Source of the DNA: DASXQK01 sp963724385 | GTDB lineage: Bacteria; Pseudomonadota; Alphaproteobacteria; Dongiales; Dongiaceae | DNA: 64,000 nucleotides | NCBI GenBank assembly: GCA_963724385.1 | Contig: CAVRUJ010000002.1 | Span: 806,001-870,000, forward strand | Reading direction: 5' to 3' | In this document: positions 1 through 8,254 of the stretch, piece after piece | Layout: every line of letters starts with the position of its first letter | Position numbering within the stretch: the stretch's first letter is position 1 | Position numbers and translations under genes: made by a program | The notes under the pieces: generated by a model | Database searches by the model: none | What the model was told of the DNA's origin: nothing | What the model saw: the letters and a program-made list of their open reading frames with translations, nothing else

Positions 1-73
1 GGTAGACGCCCTCGCCCCGAACGATGGTCTCCAGAGGACTGCGCACGTGGCGATAGAAGACCGCGGATTCCAA
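1..73 (-). CDS. class III aminotransferase, N-terminal fragment (runs off left edge)
   Basis: Only about 24 codons are visible. The reading frame begins SAVFYRHVRSPLETIVRGEG, which resembles the start of class III (PLP-dependent) aminotransferases, where the phrase RGEGVYL precedes the substrate and cofactor domain. The likely start is TTG at 73, about eight bases after a GGGAG Shine-Dalgarno sequence; a second TTG at 79 is possible. The catalytic lysine lies outside the window. The assignment rests on this short N-terminal similarity only. Confidence 0.4.
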   Translation of the reverse strand, partial: MESAVFYRHVRSPLETIVRGEGVY

Positions 74-246
74 CTTCAATGCTCCCTTTGAAGACAGGGG
101 TCCGTCACGTACAGGCCATATCGTATAATTGTATACGGTTGCCTCGGCTCGTTCAAGCATGGCCTGCCGATCTGCTGATCCCGCACCTTGAGGTACGCGA
201 GAAGACCGCATGTTTCATCGGTCCCGGGAAGCAGCGCCACGAGAGC

Positions 247-441
247 TTCATACCGTCGAGGCTCCTGGCAAGGGCTGACGAGCAGGTTCAATTGGCCGTC
301 ATCAACTCAGACGACATGGCGCATTCGATCGCGATACCCGGCTTCAGCCTCAACATCGCGGCCGTGCCCGGCGAGATGTGGCCTTATTGGGATCACTCGA
401 ATCTGCGACCACACCACTATGAATGCCAAGTGCCAAACTGA
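247..441 (+). pseudogene. possible cupredoxin-like (COX2-type) fragment
   Basis: An open frame ending at 441 contains VINSDDMAHSIAIPGFSLN, then AAVPGEMW, and ends with HYECQVPN. This resembles the metal-binding part of cytochrome c oxidase subunit II-type cupredoxins, where a His follows a V-x-S-x-D-V-x-H pattern and a Cys-containing motif closes the fold. The second Cys and the final His/Met ligands are missing, and the upstream part has no signal peptide or membrane helix. It is best read as a degraded fragment, or as chance similarity. Confidence 0.2.
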
Positions 442-576
442 GCTGTCAGCGGAATCGCTCTGTTTGGCTTTGATGGCCGCTGTCTCGATGCATCTAGTTC
501 AATGTGGTTGATTCTGCTTGCGTGCCCAACTGCCGCCATGCGGCCGAGAAGCGAACATTCAAGCCATCGAATTTGT

Positions 577-628
577 TGGTGGGCCCGGCAGGATTCGAAG
601 CTGCGACAACACCGTTATGAGCGGTCTG
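577..628 (-). other. 3' fragment of a CAT-anticodon tRNA (Met or Ile2)
   Basis: Read on the minus strand, the segment gives an anticodon stem-loop with CTCATAA, a T arm with TTCGAATCC, an acceptor 3' strand GGGCCCA and an encoded CCA. The D arm and 5' acceptor strand are absent: the sequence beyond 628 does not pair with the acceptor. Tyrosine integrases commonly use tRNA 3' ends as attachment sites, so this is probably an integration scar, not a functional tRNA. Confidence 0.5.
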
Positions 629-770
629 CGGACAACCGGACAACGGCGGAAATTCTTGGGTTTTCGATGAGTCTGGCTCAATCTGGCTTCAAGCGGTTTC
701 AATGGCCTAAGTCTGGTTGCGTGTCCATTGCGTGCCCAAACTCTCGTTCTGCAGCAAGCTGCCCCCTGTT

Positions 771-790
771 GTAGGTTCAAATCGGGGGAG
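771..790 (+). repeat. 20-bp repeat, copy 1 (copy 2 at 29283-29302)
   Basis: The sequence GTAGGTTCAAATCGGGGGAG occurs exactly here and again at 29283-29302, where it abuts a broken CobW gene. GGTTCAAATC resembles a tRNA T loop, but the flanks do not form a T stem. Its nature is unknown. Confidence 0.6.
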
Positions 791-969
791 CGAAGCCACC
801 GACAATTGACTCTTCCACCGGTTCCGGTTTGAGGCTTGGTAAGGCTCAAGTCCGCGGCCCGCAACCATCTTGATTTGCTCCTTTCGACTGGACGCCGACC
901 AACCACTTCCTAGGCAGCCAAGTTCGTATTCTGGGTTCCATACTCCTTTGGCTGATCATGGTCACCGCC

Positions 970-1013
970 CTTTCACGGCGGTAACACGGGCTCGAATCCC
1001 GTCGGGGACGCCA
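970..1013 (+). other. left attachment-like site: 3' end of tRNA-Glu (TTC)
   Basis: The 44 bases comprise the anticodon loop CTTTCAC, its 3' stem, the T arm GGGCTCGAATCCC, the acceptor 3' strand CGGGGAC and GCCA of an alphaproteobacterial tRNA-Glu. The same segment recurs in the same orientation at 23561-23605 beside the integrase, so the pair marks the limits of an integrated element. Upstream of 961 the expected 5' acceptor strand GTCCCCG is not present, so this copy is not an intact tRNA gene. Confidence 0.7.
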
Positions 1014-1060
1014 ATTAAATCAAGTAGTTAGATGAAAATCCGTTAACGATTTTGCGGGCG

Positions 1061-1080
1061 TACGGCAAAAATACGGCAAA
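1061..1080 (+). repeat. paired TACGGCA repeats, left end of the element
   Basis: TACGGCA occurs at 1061 and 1072, 11 bp apart, about 50 bp inside the left att-like site. The same heptamer occurs twice, 12 bp apart, at 23442-23460 inside the right end. The symmetry suggests arm-type binding sites for the integrase. That role is inference. Confidence 0.45.
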
Positions 1081-1357
1081 GTTGCTCTTAAAAACCAATT
1101 CGCGCGGGCAACCGGCACTCGGCAATTCGCGACCTTCTTCTGCCATCGACTTCGCCGGTGGACGATGTCCAAAGCTCCCCTTGATCGCTGGGTCAGAGAG
1201 AGGATGATCGGCATGGGGCAACCGCAAGGCGGGGCGACCCCTCGGCTCGCCATGCGGCTATCGGGAAGCCGCCAACCCGACGCCGATCTTCTCCCGGCTA
1301 TGGTCCCGAGTGGCTTCCCGGCCCTCCCTTGCATCAGTCTCAAGGGATAGTCCGACA

Positions 1358-1786
1358 ATGAGATCTCTGCTGACCGCTGCTTTCTGCCTTGTAGGCCTGT
1401 TCGTCGACGCAACGTCGACGGCTGCCCAGCAGTCGGGAGCGGATCGGGCCAAGCGTTGGTTTTTGCAGAATGATCGGGACCACGACGGCTATTTGACCGC
1501 CGATGAGGTCATCGCATACCAACTAAAACTCCTAAGGCGAATGGACCTGTTCGATGACGGTAACATTTCGCCGCAAGAATACTGCCAAGGTCATGATCCA
1601 AACATGGCTGACTATATGGCTCGCTGCCGCAGGCAATTCGCCAAAATCGACGCTAACGGCGATGGGTACATCACCGCGCAAGAAGTTACGGAATATTACC
1701 AACTGCTCTTGCAGACGGCGGACTTACACAAAGATGGCAAGATCACCTTAGATGAGTGGCTCGCGGTGGCGGGGGACGACTTCTAG
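1358..1786 (+). CDS. exported EF-hand calcium-binding protein
   Basis: A 142-aa protein starting MRSLLTAAFCLVGLF, a Sec signal peptide probably cleaved after TSTAA or nearby. Four EF-hand-like loops follow: DRDHDGYLTADE, DLFDDGNISPQEY, DANGDGYITAQE and DLHKDGKITLDEW. The first and third fit the DxDxDG consensus well; the second and fourth are weaker. The ATG at 1358 is chosen because it opens directly into the signal peptide; a longer frame from 1310 would bury it. It is probably a periplasmic Ca2+-binding or Ca2+-stabilised protein. The gene lies alone at the left end of the element and looks intact. Confidence 0.75.
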   Translation: MRSLLTAAFCLVGLFVDATSTAAQQSGADRAKRWFLQNDRDHDGYLTADEVIAYQLKLLRRMDLFDDGNISPQEYCQGHDPNMADYMARCRRQFAKIDANGDGYITAQEVTEYYQLLLQTADLHKDGKITLDEWLAVAGDDF

Positions 1787-1848
1787 GGTACTACTGAACA
1801 TCGAACGCTTGGCCAGCACCTGTCCCCGCAGGAACATTGGAATCGCTT

Positions 1849-2049
1849 TCAATTAACCCGCTCCCCCTCCCGCCTTCCTCGCCCAAGCTCCTCGACCGCC
1901 TCGAGGATCCGCCGCCAGGTCACGGCCCCGATCATGTCGCCGGCCTCAAGAAGCTGATCGGCCCGCTCGGAAGCCCGCAGGGGCGCATCCTTGCCGTGCT
2001 GGTCGATCAGCAGCTTAGCCGCGCGGAAGATATCGGGGTCGGAGGTCAT
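1849..2049 (-). CDS. 66-aa conserved hypothetical, DPDIFRAAKLL family, copy A (intact)
   Basis: The protein begins MTSDPDIFRAAKLLIDQHG and continues with GDMIGAVTWRRILEAVEEL. I know it only as a small uncharacterised alphaproteobacterial family, predicted all-helical. Fragments or copies also occur at 2998-3114, about 4163-4191, 6850-6950, 7691-7891 and 8255-8297. The start ATG overlaps the stop of an upstream reading frame ending ILIELLASQ (an ATGA overlap), so the gene was once the second member of a translationally coupled pair. No function is assigned. Confidence 0.6.
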   Translation of the reverse strand: MTSDPDIFRAAKLLIDQHGKDAPLRASERADQLLEAGDMIGAVTWRRILEAVEELGRGRREGERVN

Positions 2050-2233
2050 TGGGACGCCAGCAGCTCAATCAAAATAGGGCTGTCCTCAACTGGCTCATAT
2101 TAGGCCTCGTTGCCAGATAGTGCCTGTACTTGCCACTTCCCCCGACCCCGGTCACCGCTAGCGTTCACCTGGATTGTCGGTTAACCTTGGAGCCACATCA
2201 AATTCGGCATTCCAAGCATTGGGGGACTTGATC

Positions 2234-2970
2234 ATGCTCCATTGCGGCCGCAAAGCTTCCATTGGCATTGTAGTTGCCTTCTCTGCACCCCTGCTAATTG
2301 CTTTACCAGCACGAGCTGGCGGAATGAACCCTGCTCACGACTGGACAGGATTCTACATTGGCGCGAACGTCGGCGGCAGCTTTGCAAGTGCGACCACAAC
2401 TGACGACGGCGGCTACAACCTCGCGGGAGCGCAAGCCAACTACTCCAGGACGACCTCATTGGGTCCGGAGAGCTTGGCTACAATTGGCAGCTGAGTCCTG
2501 GCACCCAGAGCTTTGTGCTGGGGGCCGAGATCGATGCAGGCTATCTCGGTTTCAATTCGTCGGGCGTTTTCCCCATCAGCCCAGGTGGTGATACGTCAGG
2601 TTTTGCCAAGGTAGGTGCATACGGAACCGCTCGCGTCCGGGCCGGATACGCGGTCGGTGACTGGCTACCTTATGTCACGGGGGGCCTCGCAGTGGGGGAC
2701 ATGCATACGGGCGCGATTGATACCTGCGTCACTTTCCCCTGCGGAGCAGGCTCGATAGACGCGGAAAGTTCCCATGCGACGGTCGGATGGACTGTCGGGG
2801 CAGGCTTGGCGTACGCCCTTCCAGGGAATTGGTCGGTGAAGCTCGAATATCTCTATGTCGACTTGAGCCAGGATGCGACAGGCATTTCTAAACTTACCGG
2901 CATATCCCGAACCTTTACAACCGATGTGCATGCCAATTTGGTGCGACTAGGTGTCGACTACAAATTCTAA
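2234..2970 (+). pseudogene. Omp25/31-like outer-membrane beta-barrel protein, one frameshift
   Basis: The N-terminal part has a signal peptide (VVAFSAPLLIALPARAGG) and the DWTGFYIGANVGG opening typical of Omp25/Omp31 and other porin-like barrels. The frame is lost at about 2444-2446, where one base appears to be missing. It resumes as ELGYNWQLSPGTQSFVLGAE and runs to LVRLGVDYKF, the usual C-terminal strand ending in Phe. Rejoined, it would be about 245 aa, the normal family size. The product would sit in the outer membrane. The single lesion means either a recent pseudogene or a sequencing error. Confidence 0.75.
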
Positions 2971-2997
2971 GGCGCAACGTCGCAGATGCCTGTCTAG

Positions 2998-3114
2998 ATT
3001 GAGGAGCTGACAGAAAGGCGGTACGACACGCTCCGCCGCCCGCAAGGGTGCATTCTCGCCGTGCTGGTCCATCAGCAGCTTGGCGGCGCGGAAGATGTCA
3101 GGGTCGCAGACCAT
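2998..3114 (-). pseudogene. DPDIFRAAKLL family, copy B (3' truncated)
   Basis: The minus-strand frame starts MVCDPDIFRAAKLLMDQHGE and matches copies A and E for about 28 codons. It then loses similarity before the GDMIGAVTWRRI half. The nucleotide match to the other copies is strong, so this is a broken duplicate. Confidence 0.55.
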
Positions 3115-3139
3115 GAACGATTGCCTGTCCGCATCAGTG

Positions 3140-4191
3140 TCAGGTCCGAATTTCAATGTCGTCGTAGCGCCTCAGACGATAGACGACGGCAGAAATAGTC
3201 CAGGCGCCCGCAAAAATGCCGATGATCAAGTAGCCGATGGTGCCGAAGCTATCGTTAAGCGCGTCGATGAAATCCCAAAATCCGCCCTGCAAACTGAGCC
3301 TGTCGGCCAGCAGGCCGAGCGCCTCGATGCCGCCGACGAGCAGGGCCACGACGACCGAAACGCGGTGATGGTCATATTGTAGTAGAGCTTGCGGATCGGC
3401 TTCATGAAGGCCCAGCCATAGGCGCCTAGCATGAGGATGCTGTCGGTGGTGTCGACCAGCGACATGCCGGCGGTGAAGAGGGCCGGGAAACACCAGGATC
3501 GACCAGAGCCGACAGGCCTTTGGACGCCTCCGCCGCGGAAATCCCGAGAAGGCCGATCTCGGTCGCGGTGTCGAAGCCGAGGCCGAAGAGAAAGCCCAGC
3601 GGATACATGTGCCAGCTTCGCGGATCATGGCGAAGAGCGGCCGGAACAGCCGCGCCAGACAGTCCACGGCCGGCCAGCAGCGAGTTCAGATCCTCCTCGA
3701 CATAGCGCCCGCCGGCTTGACTCGCTGGAACGTCCGGTAGACGCCGGCCAGAATGACGATGTTCATGATCGCGATGGCCAGCAGGAAGAGCGCCGAAACC
3801 AGCGTGCCGATGACGCCGCCGACGTCCCGGAAGGAATCGAATCCTGCTTGAAGGCCAGCGCGGTCGCGGCGACCGCGGCCGAAGCCAGGACCACGACGGT
3901 CGAGTGGCCGAGCGAGAAGAAGAACCCGACCGCGACGGGCCGCTTGCCCTCCTGCATCAGCTTCCGGGTCACGTTGTCGATGGCGGCGATGTGATCGGCA
4001 TCGACGGCATGGCGCAGGCCGAAGCTATAGGCCAGCAGCGCCGTGCCCAGCAGCACGGGATGATCATGAAAGGCCGCCAGCGCCCAGAGCCAGGCCAACG
4101 TGTTGAACGCCAGCAACAGCGCGTAGAGGCCGACGATCCTGCGGCGCAAGTCGGCGGCGCGGTCGCGGAAGATGTCGGGGTCGACCGTCAC
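3140..4191 (-). pseudogene. NiCoT-family nickel/cobalt permease, multiple frameshifts
   Basis: The hallmark of HoxN/NixA-type Ni2+/Co2+ permeases is clear: LRHAVDADHIAAIDNVTRK in helix II, then GFFFSLGHSTVV. Further pieces in other frames give GLGFDTATEIGLLGI, ILMLGAYGWAF and GGFWDFIDALNDSFGTIGYL, ending YDDIEIRT. At least four frame changes are needed to join them, so no functional protein is expected. The GTG start at 4191 overlaps the stop of the TSUP gene upstream (GTGA). The first nine codons (VTVDPDIFR) match the start of the 66-aa DPDIFR family at DNA level, as if that start had been grafted on. No RcnR/NikR gene or riboswitch is visible. Confidence 0.7.
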
Positions 4192-5003
4192 TTGGCCCGG
4201 TGGCCCATGGCGGCCTTCGCGGCGGCGGCTATGAGAGTCGAGCCCAGCACGACCTTTAGCAGGACGATGGGTGCGAATGCGGCTCCCAGGGCGCCTGCAG
4301 CGGCCCCCAGGATCGAGCCGACACTCATCGCCAGGGTGATCCGCTGGACTCCATGGCCCTGCGGGATGCCTCCCGCGCGCCAGTAGCGCCAGAGTCCCAC
4401 CGTCACGATAGCCAGCGAGATCATGATGCTCGCTGAGCCCGCCGTCCTAACATCGGCCCCAAAAATGAAAATGAGAGTCGGGATCAGTAGTTCGCCGCCC
4501 GCGACGCCGAGCACGCTGCTCACAAGCCCAATGCCGAGGCCGATTACCACGCCCACTGCGAAGCCCAGCGACGCACCGTCGGGAAGTATCCTGCCTGCCT
4601 GGAAATGAAGAATGGCCTCAGCTAGGAGCAGCACGCCGATAGCGGCAAGGAGCCCCGCGATCAATCTCACTAGGCGCTCATTGGTCAGATGGCGCACGAG
4701 CCGGACCCCATAGAGAGCGCTGACGACACCTTCCGCCGCTAGCCCGAATATTTCCGGCAGATGGGGCACCACACCGTTGAGCGGCAGGGCATGGCTGCGT
4801 GTCACCAGGGCGAACGCCAGTGTAACTAGGCTCACCATCAGATTGAACGGCACAGCCGACTTGGCATCGAAGCCGATTCCGTAGATCAGAACCGGAAGAC
4901 GAAACTCGCCACCGCCCAGACCGATCAGACCCGCCAGGCCGCCAATCGGCACGCTGTACCCAAAGGCCCGACGGAGGTGTGGGCATCCAAGAGCAAGCCG
5001 CAT
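4188..5003 (-). CDS. TSUP (TauE/SafE) family membrane permease
   Basis: A 271-aa polytopic membrane protein with the duplicated TSUP architecture: an N-terminal half with GGLAGLIGLGGGEFRLPVLI and a C-terminal half with LVSSVLGVAGGELLIPTLIF, each a glycine-rich hairpin followed by helices. Known members export sulfite, sulfoacetate or other organic anions, or transport sulfur compounds. Substrate cannot be told from sequence. The frame is complete, in contrast to the coupled NiCoT gene downstream, with which it overlaps by four bases. It may have formed an operon for metal or sulfur handling. Confidence 0.75.
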   Translation of the reverse strand: MRLALGCPHLRRAFGYSVPIGGLAGLIGLGGGEFRLPVLIYGIGFDAKSAVPFNLMVSLVTLAFALVTRSHALPLNGVVPHLPEIFGLAAEGVVSALYGVRLVRHLTNERLVRLIAGLLAAIGVLLLAEAILHFQAGRILPDGASLGFAVGVVIGLGIGLVSSVLGVAGGELLIPTLIFIFGADVRTAGSASIMISLAIVTVGLWRYWRAGGIPQGHGVQRITLAMSVGSILGAAAGALGAAFAPIVLLKVVLGSTLIAAAAKAAMGHRAK

Positions 5004-5006
5004 GTG

Positions 5007-5264
5007 CTAGTCCCCGCAATAGCTGTCGGGTGCAGCATACCGGTTTTGCAGTCGTGATGGCGCGCCTAGAGGCATCGAGATCGTCGGGCAGCACCGCTCG
5101 CCGCAGGAGCAGCGAAATCGCCGGCCGATGTACGACAGCTCGAGGGGAAGGCCGCGAGGTGATCGTCAGCTTCGCTCGCAGCGCCAGCAGGATGCGTCCA
5201 TCCGGTGGCCGTGGCGCACGAGCGAGCCGAAGGTGGCAAGGACGATGGGGGCCTCTGCGGTCAT
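5007..5264 (-). pseudogene. small zinc-ribbon protein with internal stop
   Basis: From ATG 5264 the frame reads MTAEAPIVLATFGSL, then MDASCWRCERS, meets a TGA at 5166, and continues in the same frame with LPLELSYIGRRFRCSCGERC. The two halves CxxC and CxCxxxC fit a small zinc-ribbon protein common in alphaproteobacterial elements, but the TGA interrupts it. Sequence immediately after the stop is poorly conserved, so compensating frameshifts are possible. Confidence 0.4.
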
Positions 5265-5882
5265 GGTAAGATCGAACCACGGGGAGCACGGGCGAGGCAA
5301 TCTGTGCCCGACATCTCTCACCGCATGAGCGTCGGAACGGTAGTGGCCGGTTGTCTTGACAGCCAAGGGCTTTGCGCCCATTTGGTACGGAAGCTCGGGC
5401 TGGAAGTCGCCCTGATGAAGGGAGCTTGGACTCAAATGCCGAGGGATACGGACAACATCAATATCAGGTGGAACAGGCGCTGCAGCACCGGGGCACGGAG
5501 TCGTCCGCTTAATCCTGCGCATCTTCACCGGCCACGATGCTGACTTGGCCTTCCACAACTTGGTACCAGAGCCGCCTTACCCCCCTCGTTCGTTCGTCGA
5601 GGGGTGGCTCGCCGGTCGGGATTCCTCTGTCGGCAGGTTTGGCCGGCGACTTCTTTGGCCCGTAGTACTGCTGATCTCGCTGTAGGCACATGGGGGTAGC
5701 ATTCAGCATGGCGATTCGGGCTGCCGCGTATCGGCTGGTTCTGAAAATCCTGGCGCCGGCGGAGCGGGGCTAGGAATTGAACCTCCACGCCACGCACAGT
5801 GTCCGTCGCAATTCGGGTGGCAAGGCAACGCCGTGGCTAGCACCAGCGCTCAACGGGTGTATTCGGAAATTGGAAGGATCGC

Positions 5883-6107
5883 GCAATCGGACGTCCCGCT
5901 CCGGAACGGCGCGCGGAGGCCGCGAAGAGGATCGATCAATTCAAGGCTGATCTTGTGGTCGCGCCCATTCAGCCGAGAGAGGCCGAAAGGCTGAAGGAGA
6001 ATCTCCGGAGAACGCTACAGCGGGCCGCCACGCAGCACGAACTCACCGCCGAAGAGAATAGCGTCTATGCGGAAGCCCTCGACGTCCTTATGGGTCAGGC
6101 CCGCTAA
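5883..6107 (+). CDS. hypothetical helical protein, 5' end unclear
   Basis: An open frame ending at the TAA at 6105 reads AAKRIDQFKADLVVAPIQPR, then AERLKENLRRTLQRAATQHE, and ends EALDVLMGQAR. It is charged and probably helical. No ATG, GTG or TTG with a ribosome site is seen in frame nearby, so the 5' end has been lost or frameshifted. Family unknown. It sits 38 bp upstream of the next gene on the same strand. Confidence 0.35.
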   Translation, partial: AIGRPAPERRAEAAKRIDQFKADLVVAPIQPREAERLKENLRRTLQRAATQHELTAEENSVYAEALDVLMGQAR

Positions 6108-6145
6108 CAACCAAAGAAACACTCCACCAGAACGAGGACGGGCAC

Positions 6146-6403
6146 ATGGCCTATGAAGCGCACGTCTGGCTGACACGGCGCCCCGGGGAAGGGCGAGTTG
6201 ATCTCGGCATCATCGAGGTCGAACCCAAGCCCGAGAGAGACGTCCATGTCAGTTTCGAGTATGAGGGCAAGCCTCAGCGGGGCCTTGTCGATCAAATCGA
6301 TCCATATGACTGGGAGAAGCGGCCCGGGATTGTCCCGAGAATCCATGTGCGGCTGAGCGAGGACGAAAAGCCCCAAACAAAAGCCCCGTCGGAGCGGGGC
6401 TGA
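6146..6403 (+). CDS. conserved hypothetical, 85 aa
   Basis: The protein begins MAYEAHVWLTRRPGEGRVDL and contains IEVEPKPERDVHVSFEYEGK and a DPYDWEKRPG turn, suggesting a small beta-rich fold. I recognise it only as a recurring uncharacterised protein of alphaproteobacterial islands. The 3' end overlaps a hairpin that serves as a terminator for the opposite strand. Confidence 0.5.
   Translation: MAYEAHVWLTRRPGEGRVDLGIIEVEPKPERDVHVSFEYEGKPQRGLVDQIDPYDWEKRPGIVPRIHVRLSEDEKPQTKAPSERG
6374..6401 (-). terminator. rho-independent terminator for the gene at 6426-6632
   Basis: Read on the minus strand, AGCCCCG, a six-base loop and CGGGGCT form a seven-bp GC stem, followed by TTTTGTTT. It lies 25 bp beyond the stop of the minus-strand gene and has no T tract in the plus direction. 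Confidence 0.6.
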
Positions 6404-6425
6404 GTCTCATTGATCGAGTTTGCGA

Positions 6426-6632
6426 CTAGAGCGGATACCACTTAAAGCGGATCGCGTTAATGATGGTCCGCATATCGGTTTGATCACTCACCGCCCGGTC
6501 TTCCGGCGCCAAGCTGTCGATATGGGCGATGGCGATCTCCAGGGCCTTCACAATGACGTAACGCCCGCGCTCGCTATCCAAGAGCTGGTGCGCTGTCATG
6601 CTGCTCCTAAGCTGGATCACGTCGCCTGCCAT
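6426..6632 (-). CDS. hypothetical, 68 aa
   Basis: The product starts MAGDVIQLRSSMTAHQLLDS, has a hydrophobic helical stretch YVIVKALEIAIAHIDSL, and ends AIRFKWYPL. The ATG is preceded by GGAAAGGAAG-like purines (6640-6650), and a good terminator follows, which supports a real gene. Function unknown. Confidence 0.5.
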   Translation of the reverse strand: MAGDVIQLRSSMTAHQLLDSERGRYVIVKALEIAIAHIDSLAPEDRAVSDQTDMRTIINAIRFKWYPL

Positions 6633-6665
6633 GTGCCCTTCCTTTCCTGAGATGTTCGAGTTACT

Positions 6666-6845
6666 TCAGCGGCCTCGGCCCACGACCTGTGTGGCCTGCT
6701 CGGCTGTGAGCCCTTGACGGAGCGCGAAGACGAACCGCCAAAGTCGTATTTCCCACTCGGTGATGGCCGGAGATAGAGAACCTTCAGACGGGCCCACTCC
6801 TCGGCCATGAACGGCTCCGGCTGGGAATCGATTGCGCCGGGACAT
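6666..6845 (-). CDS. hypothetical, 59 aa
   Basis: From ATG 6843-6845 the frame gives MSRRNRFPAGAVHG and later ITEWEIRLWRFVFALRQGLT, ending QVVGRGR. The second half looks protein-like (amphipathic helix). It overlaps the remains of a DPDIFR-family copy upstream. An alternative frame over the same DNA (6617-6859) has less protein-like composition. Confidence 0.35.
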   Translation of the reverse strand: MSRRNRFPAGAVHGRGVGPSEGSLSPAITEWEIRLWRFVFALRQGLTAEQATQVVGRGR

Positions 6846-6849
6846 GCCG

Positions 6850-6950
6850 TGCTCCCCACTTCAGCTCCTCGATCCCCGCCAGGATCCGCTGCCAGTCGAC
6901 AGCGCCTTCAATGTCTCCAACCTCTAGTAACACGTCGGAGCATCACCCAG
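6850..6950 (-). pseudogene. DPDIFRAAKLL family, copy D (3' half only)
   Basis: The minus-strand frame reads VLLEVGDIEGAVDWQRILAG then IEELKWG, matching the second half of copies A and E (GDMIGAVTWRRILEAVEEL). The first half is absent or scrambled, so it is a decayed copy. Confidence 0.5.
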
Positions 6951-7194
6951 GCGATGGGGTCGCGGGGGCGTTGAGACATTGCTAGCCGTCAGTGACTCGG
7001 GAAGTCCGACTGACGTTCCCATTCGTCCTTGCCGTTGGTAGCGGCTTTTGGGATCAACCCGTTAGTCTGCTTCAACGATTTGTGAAGCCGGCCTGCGACT
7101 GTTGGTGAATGCCATGTTTCGTCATTCGACCTTATACGTCCGGTCGGGCTGCATGACGATCCATTAAGAATTTTAGCCATACCCTCAATATGAC

Positions 7195-7659
7195 ATGCCT
7201 ACTGCTAAGCGTGAACGGGGCGAGATGCTCTTAAAGTTCGAACTGAACCACTACGCGCGGCGCATCCCCGCCGTGCTGGTCAATCAGGAGCAGAATCCGG
7301 GCGCGATTTCAGGTAGGGTTTCCGGATGCATAAGCGGTTCGGTCGGTGTCGTGGATACTGACCTATGGACCTGGGGCGGGACCTATTTCGGGCATCGCGA
7401 GGGCGATGAGCTTTGGACTTATGACGGCCGTCTCGTTGGCCGCTTTGCAGGCGATGAGGTTTTCGGGACTGATGGCCGCTATCTTGGCGAAATCAGGGAG
7501 GGCGACTACCTGATTACGGACACTCACAAGAAACACAAGCGTCGAGATTTATTTTTCAGCCAGCGAAGACGCGCCCTCGAACTTCAGAGAATGCGCGGCA
7601 TGCGGGGCATGCCGGGCGGCTACGAGGATTTCCCCGGACCGGATAAATTGGTCGGCTAA
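7195..7659 (+). CDS. conserved hypothetical with repeated beta-hairpin units (4-fold beta flower-like)
   Basis: The 154-aa product has near-repeats WTWGGTYFGHREGDELWTYD, GRLVGRFAGDEVFGTDGR and YLGEIREGDYLI, each a G-x-(Y/V)-x-G-x-x-x-(G/D)-(D/E) hairpin. A basic Met/Gly-rich tail ends GYEDFPGPDKLVG. The hairpins resemble the small 4-fold beta flower proteins of rhizobia-type bacteria, and the GYEDFP tail is a recurrent feature there. Biochemical role unknown. The first ATG at 7195 is poorly supported; the ATG at 7225 (MLLKFELNHY) is also possible. The gene is flanked by broken small genes but is itself intact. Confidence 0.55.
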   Translation: MPTAKRERGEMLLKFELNHYARRIPAVLVNQEQNPGAISGRVSGCISGSVGVVDTDLWTWGGTYFGHREGDELWTYDGRLVGRFAGDEVFGTDGRYLGEIREGDYLITDTHKKHKRRDLFFSQRRRALELQRMRGMRGMPGGYEDFPGPDKLVG

Positions 7660-7690
7660 GGACTGGTCCTGACGGGGCACGCGGGGCCGC

Positions 7691-7891
7691 TCAATTCACC
7701 ACCTCTCCCTCTCCCCTTCCCCGCCTCAGCTCCTCGATAGCTTTCAGGATCCGGCGCCAGGTTGTCGCCCCGATCATGTCGCCAGCGTCTAGGAGCTGGT
7801 CGGCCCGCTCGGCAGCCCGCAGGGGCGCATCCTCGCCGTGCTGGTCGATCAGCAACTTGGCGGCGCGGTAGATGTCGGGGTCGTTCGTCAC
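7691..7891 (-). CDS. 66-aa conserved hypothetical, DPDIFRAAKLL family, copy E (intact)
   Basis: The frame reads VTNDPDIYRAAKLLIDQHGE and ends EELRRGRGEGEVVN; it is about 85 percent identical by eye to copy A. The start is taken as GTG 7889-7891, which overlaps the TGA of an upstream reading frame ending NTRWPEAQ (a GTGA overlap). An in-frame ATG at 7906 is possible. Function unknown. Confidence 0.6.
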   Translation of the reverse strand: MTNDPDIYRAAKLLIDQHGEDAPLRAAERADQLLDAGDMIGATTWRRILKAIEELRRGRGEGEVVN

Positions 7892-7939
7892 TGGGCTTCT
7901 GGCCATCTCGTATTGCTCGCCCCACGCTCCGGCCAATCA

Positions 7940-8239
7940 ATTCCCCGAGGCGAGATGCCTTCGAGCGCCCTGTCCCGGGCGCGTCTATGACGGGCCCGCT
8001 TGGATGCTCGCTCCCCATCGCCGCCAGCCCCTCGCGCACTCCCGCAAGGCAGCCTTGCGTGATCTCAGCCACCTCGCCGGCTTCCTCGGCGCCCGGGGCC
8101 TCCCGGCTGCCTCCAGGCTGCGGTCGACGATGCCCAAAGCGTCCTCGCGAGACAGGACGCCCTTGTGGACGAGCGCCTGTAGCAGAACGGATTGCAGGGT
8201 AAGGGCGGCCGTCGCGATGCCTTGGGCGGCTTCGTCCAT
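7940..8239 (-). pseudogene. conserved hypothetical, one frameshift
   Basis: From ATG 8239: MDEAAQGIATAALTLQSVLL, QALVHKGVLSREDALGIVD, then a frame change near 8105, and VAEITQGCLAGVREGLAAM. Both parts have the same character as an uncharacterised family of about 90-100 aa from rhizobial islands that starts with a helix pair and ends with GxREGLAAM. The 3' limit is uncertain. The ATG is preceded by GAGGAGAACCACA. Confidence 0.45.
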
Positions 8240-8254
8240 TGTGGTTCTCCTCTG

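Larger units (their letters stand above)
442..1357. other. gene-free stretch with tRNA-derived scars
   Basis: No convincing coding region is seen. The stretch contains a truncated tRNA 3' end on the minus strand (577-628), a 20-bp sequence repeated at 29283 (771-790), the left tRNA-Glu att-like segment (970-1013) and paired TACGGCA repeats (1061-1080). It looks like repeated integration scars rather than genes. Confidence 0.5.

Noticed and set aside
3143..5003. Cobalamin or Ni/Co riboswitch ahead of the TSUP-NiCoT pair
   Set aside because: No conserved B12-box or NiCo motif is visible upstream of 5003.
5760..5800. Possible tRNA T-arm around GAATTGAACCTCC
   Set aside because: The flanking bases do not form a T stem, and no anticodon arm is found.
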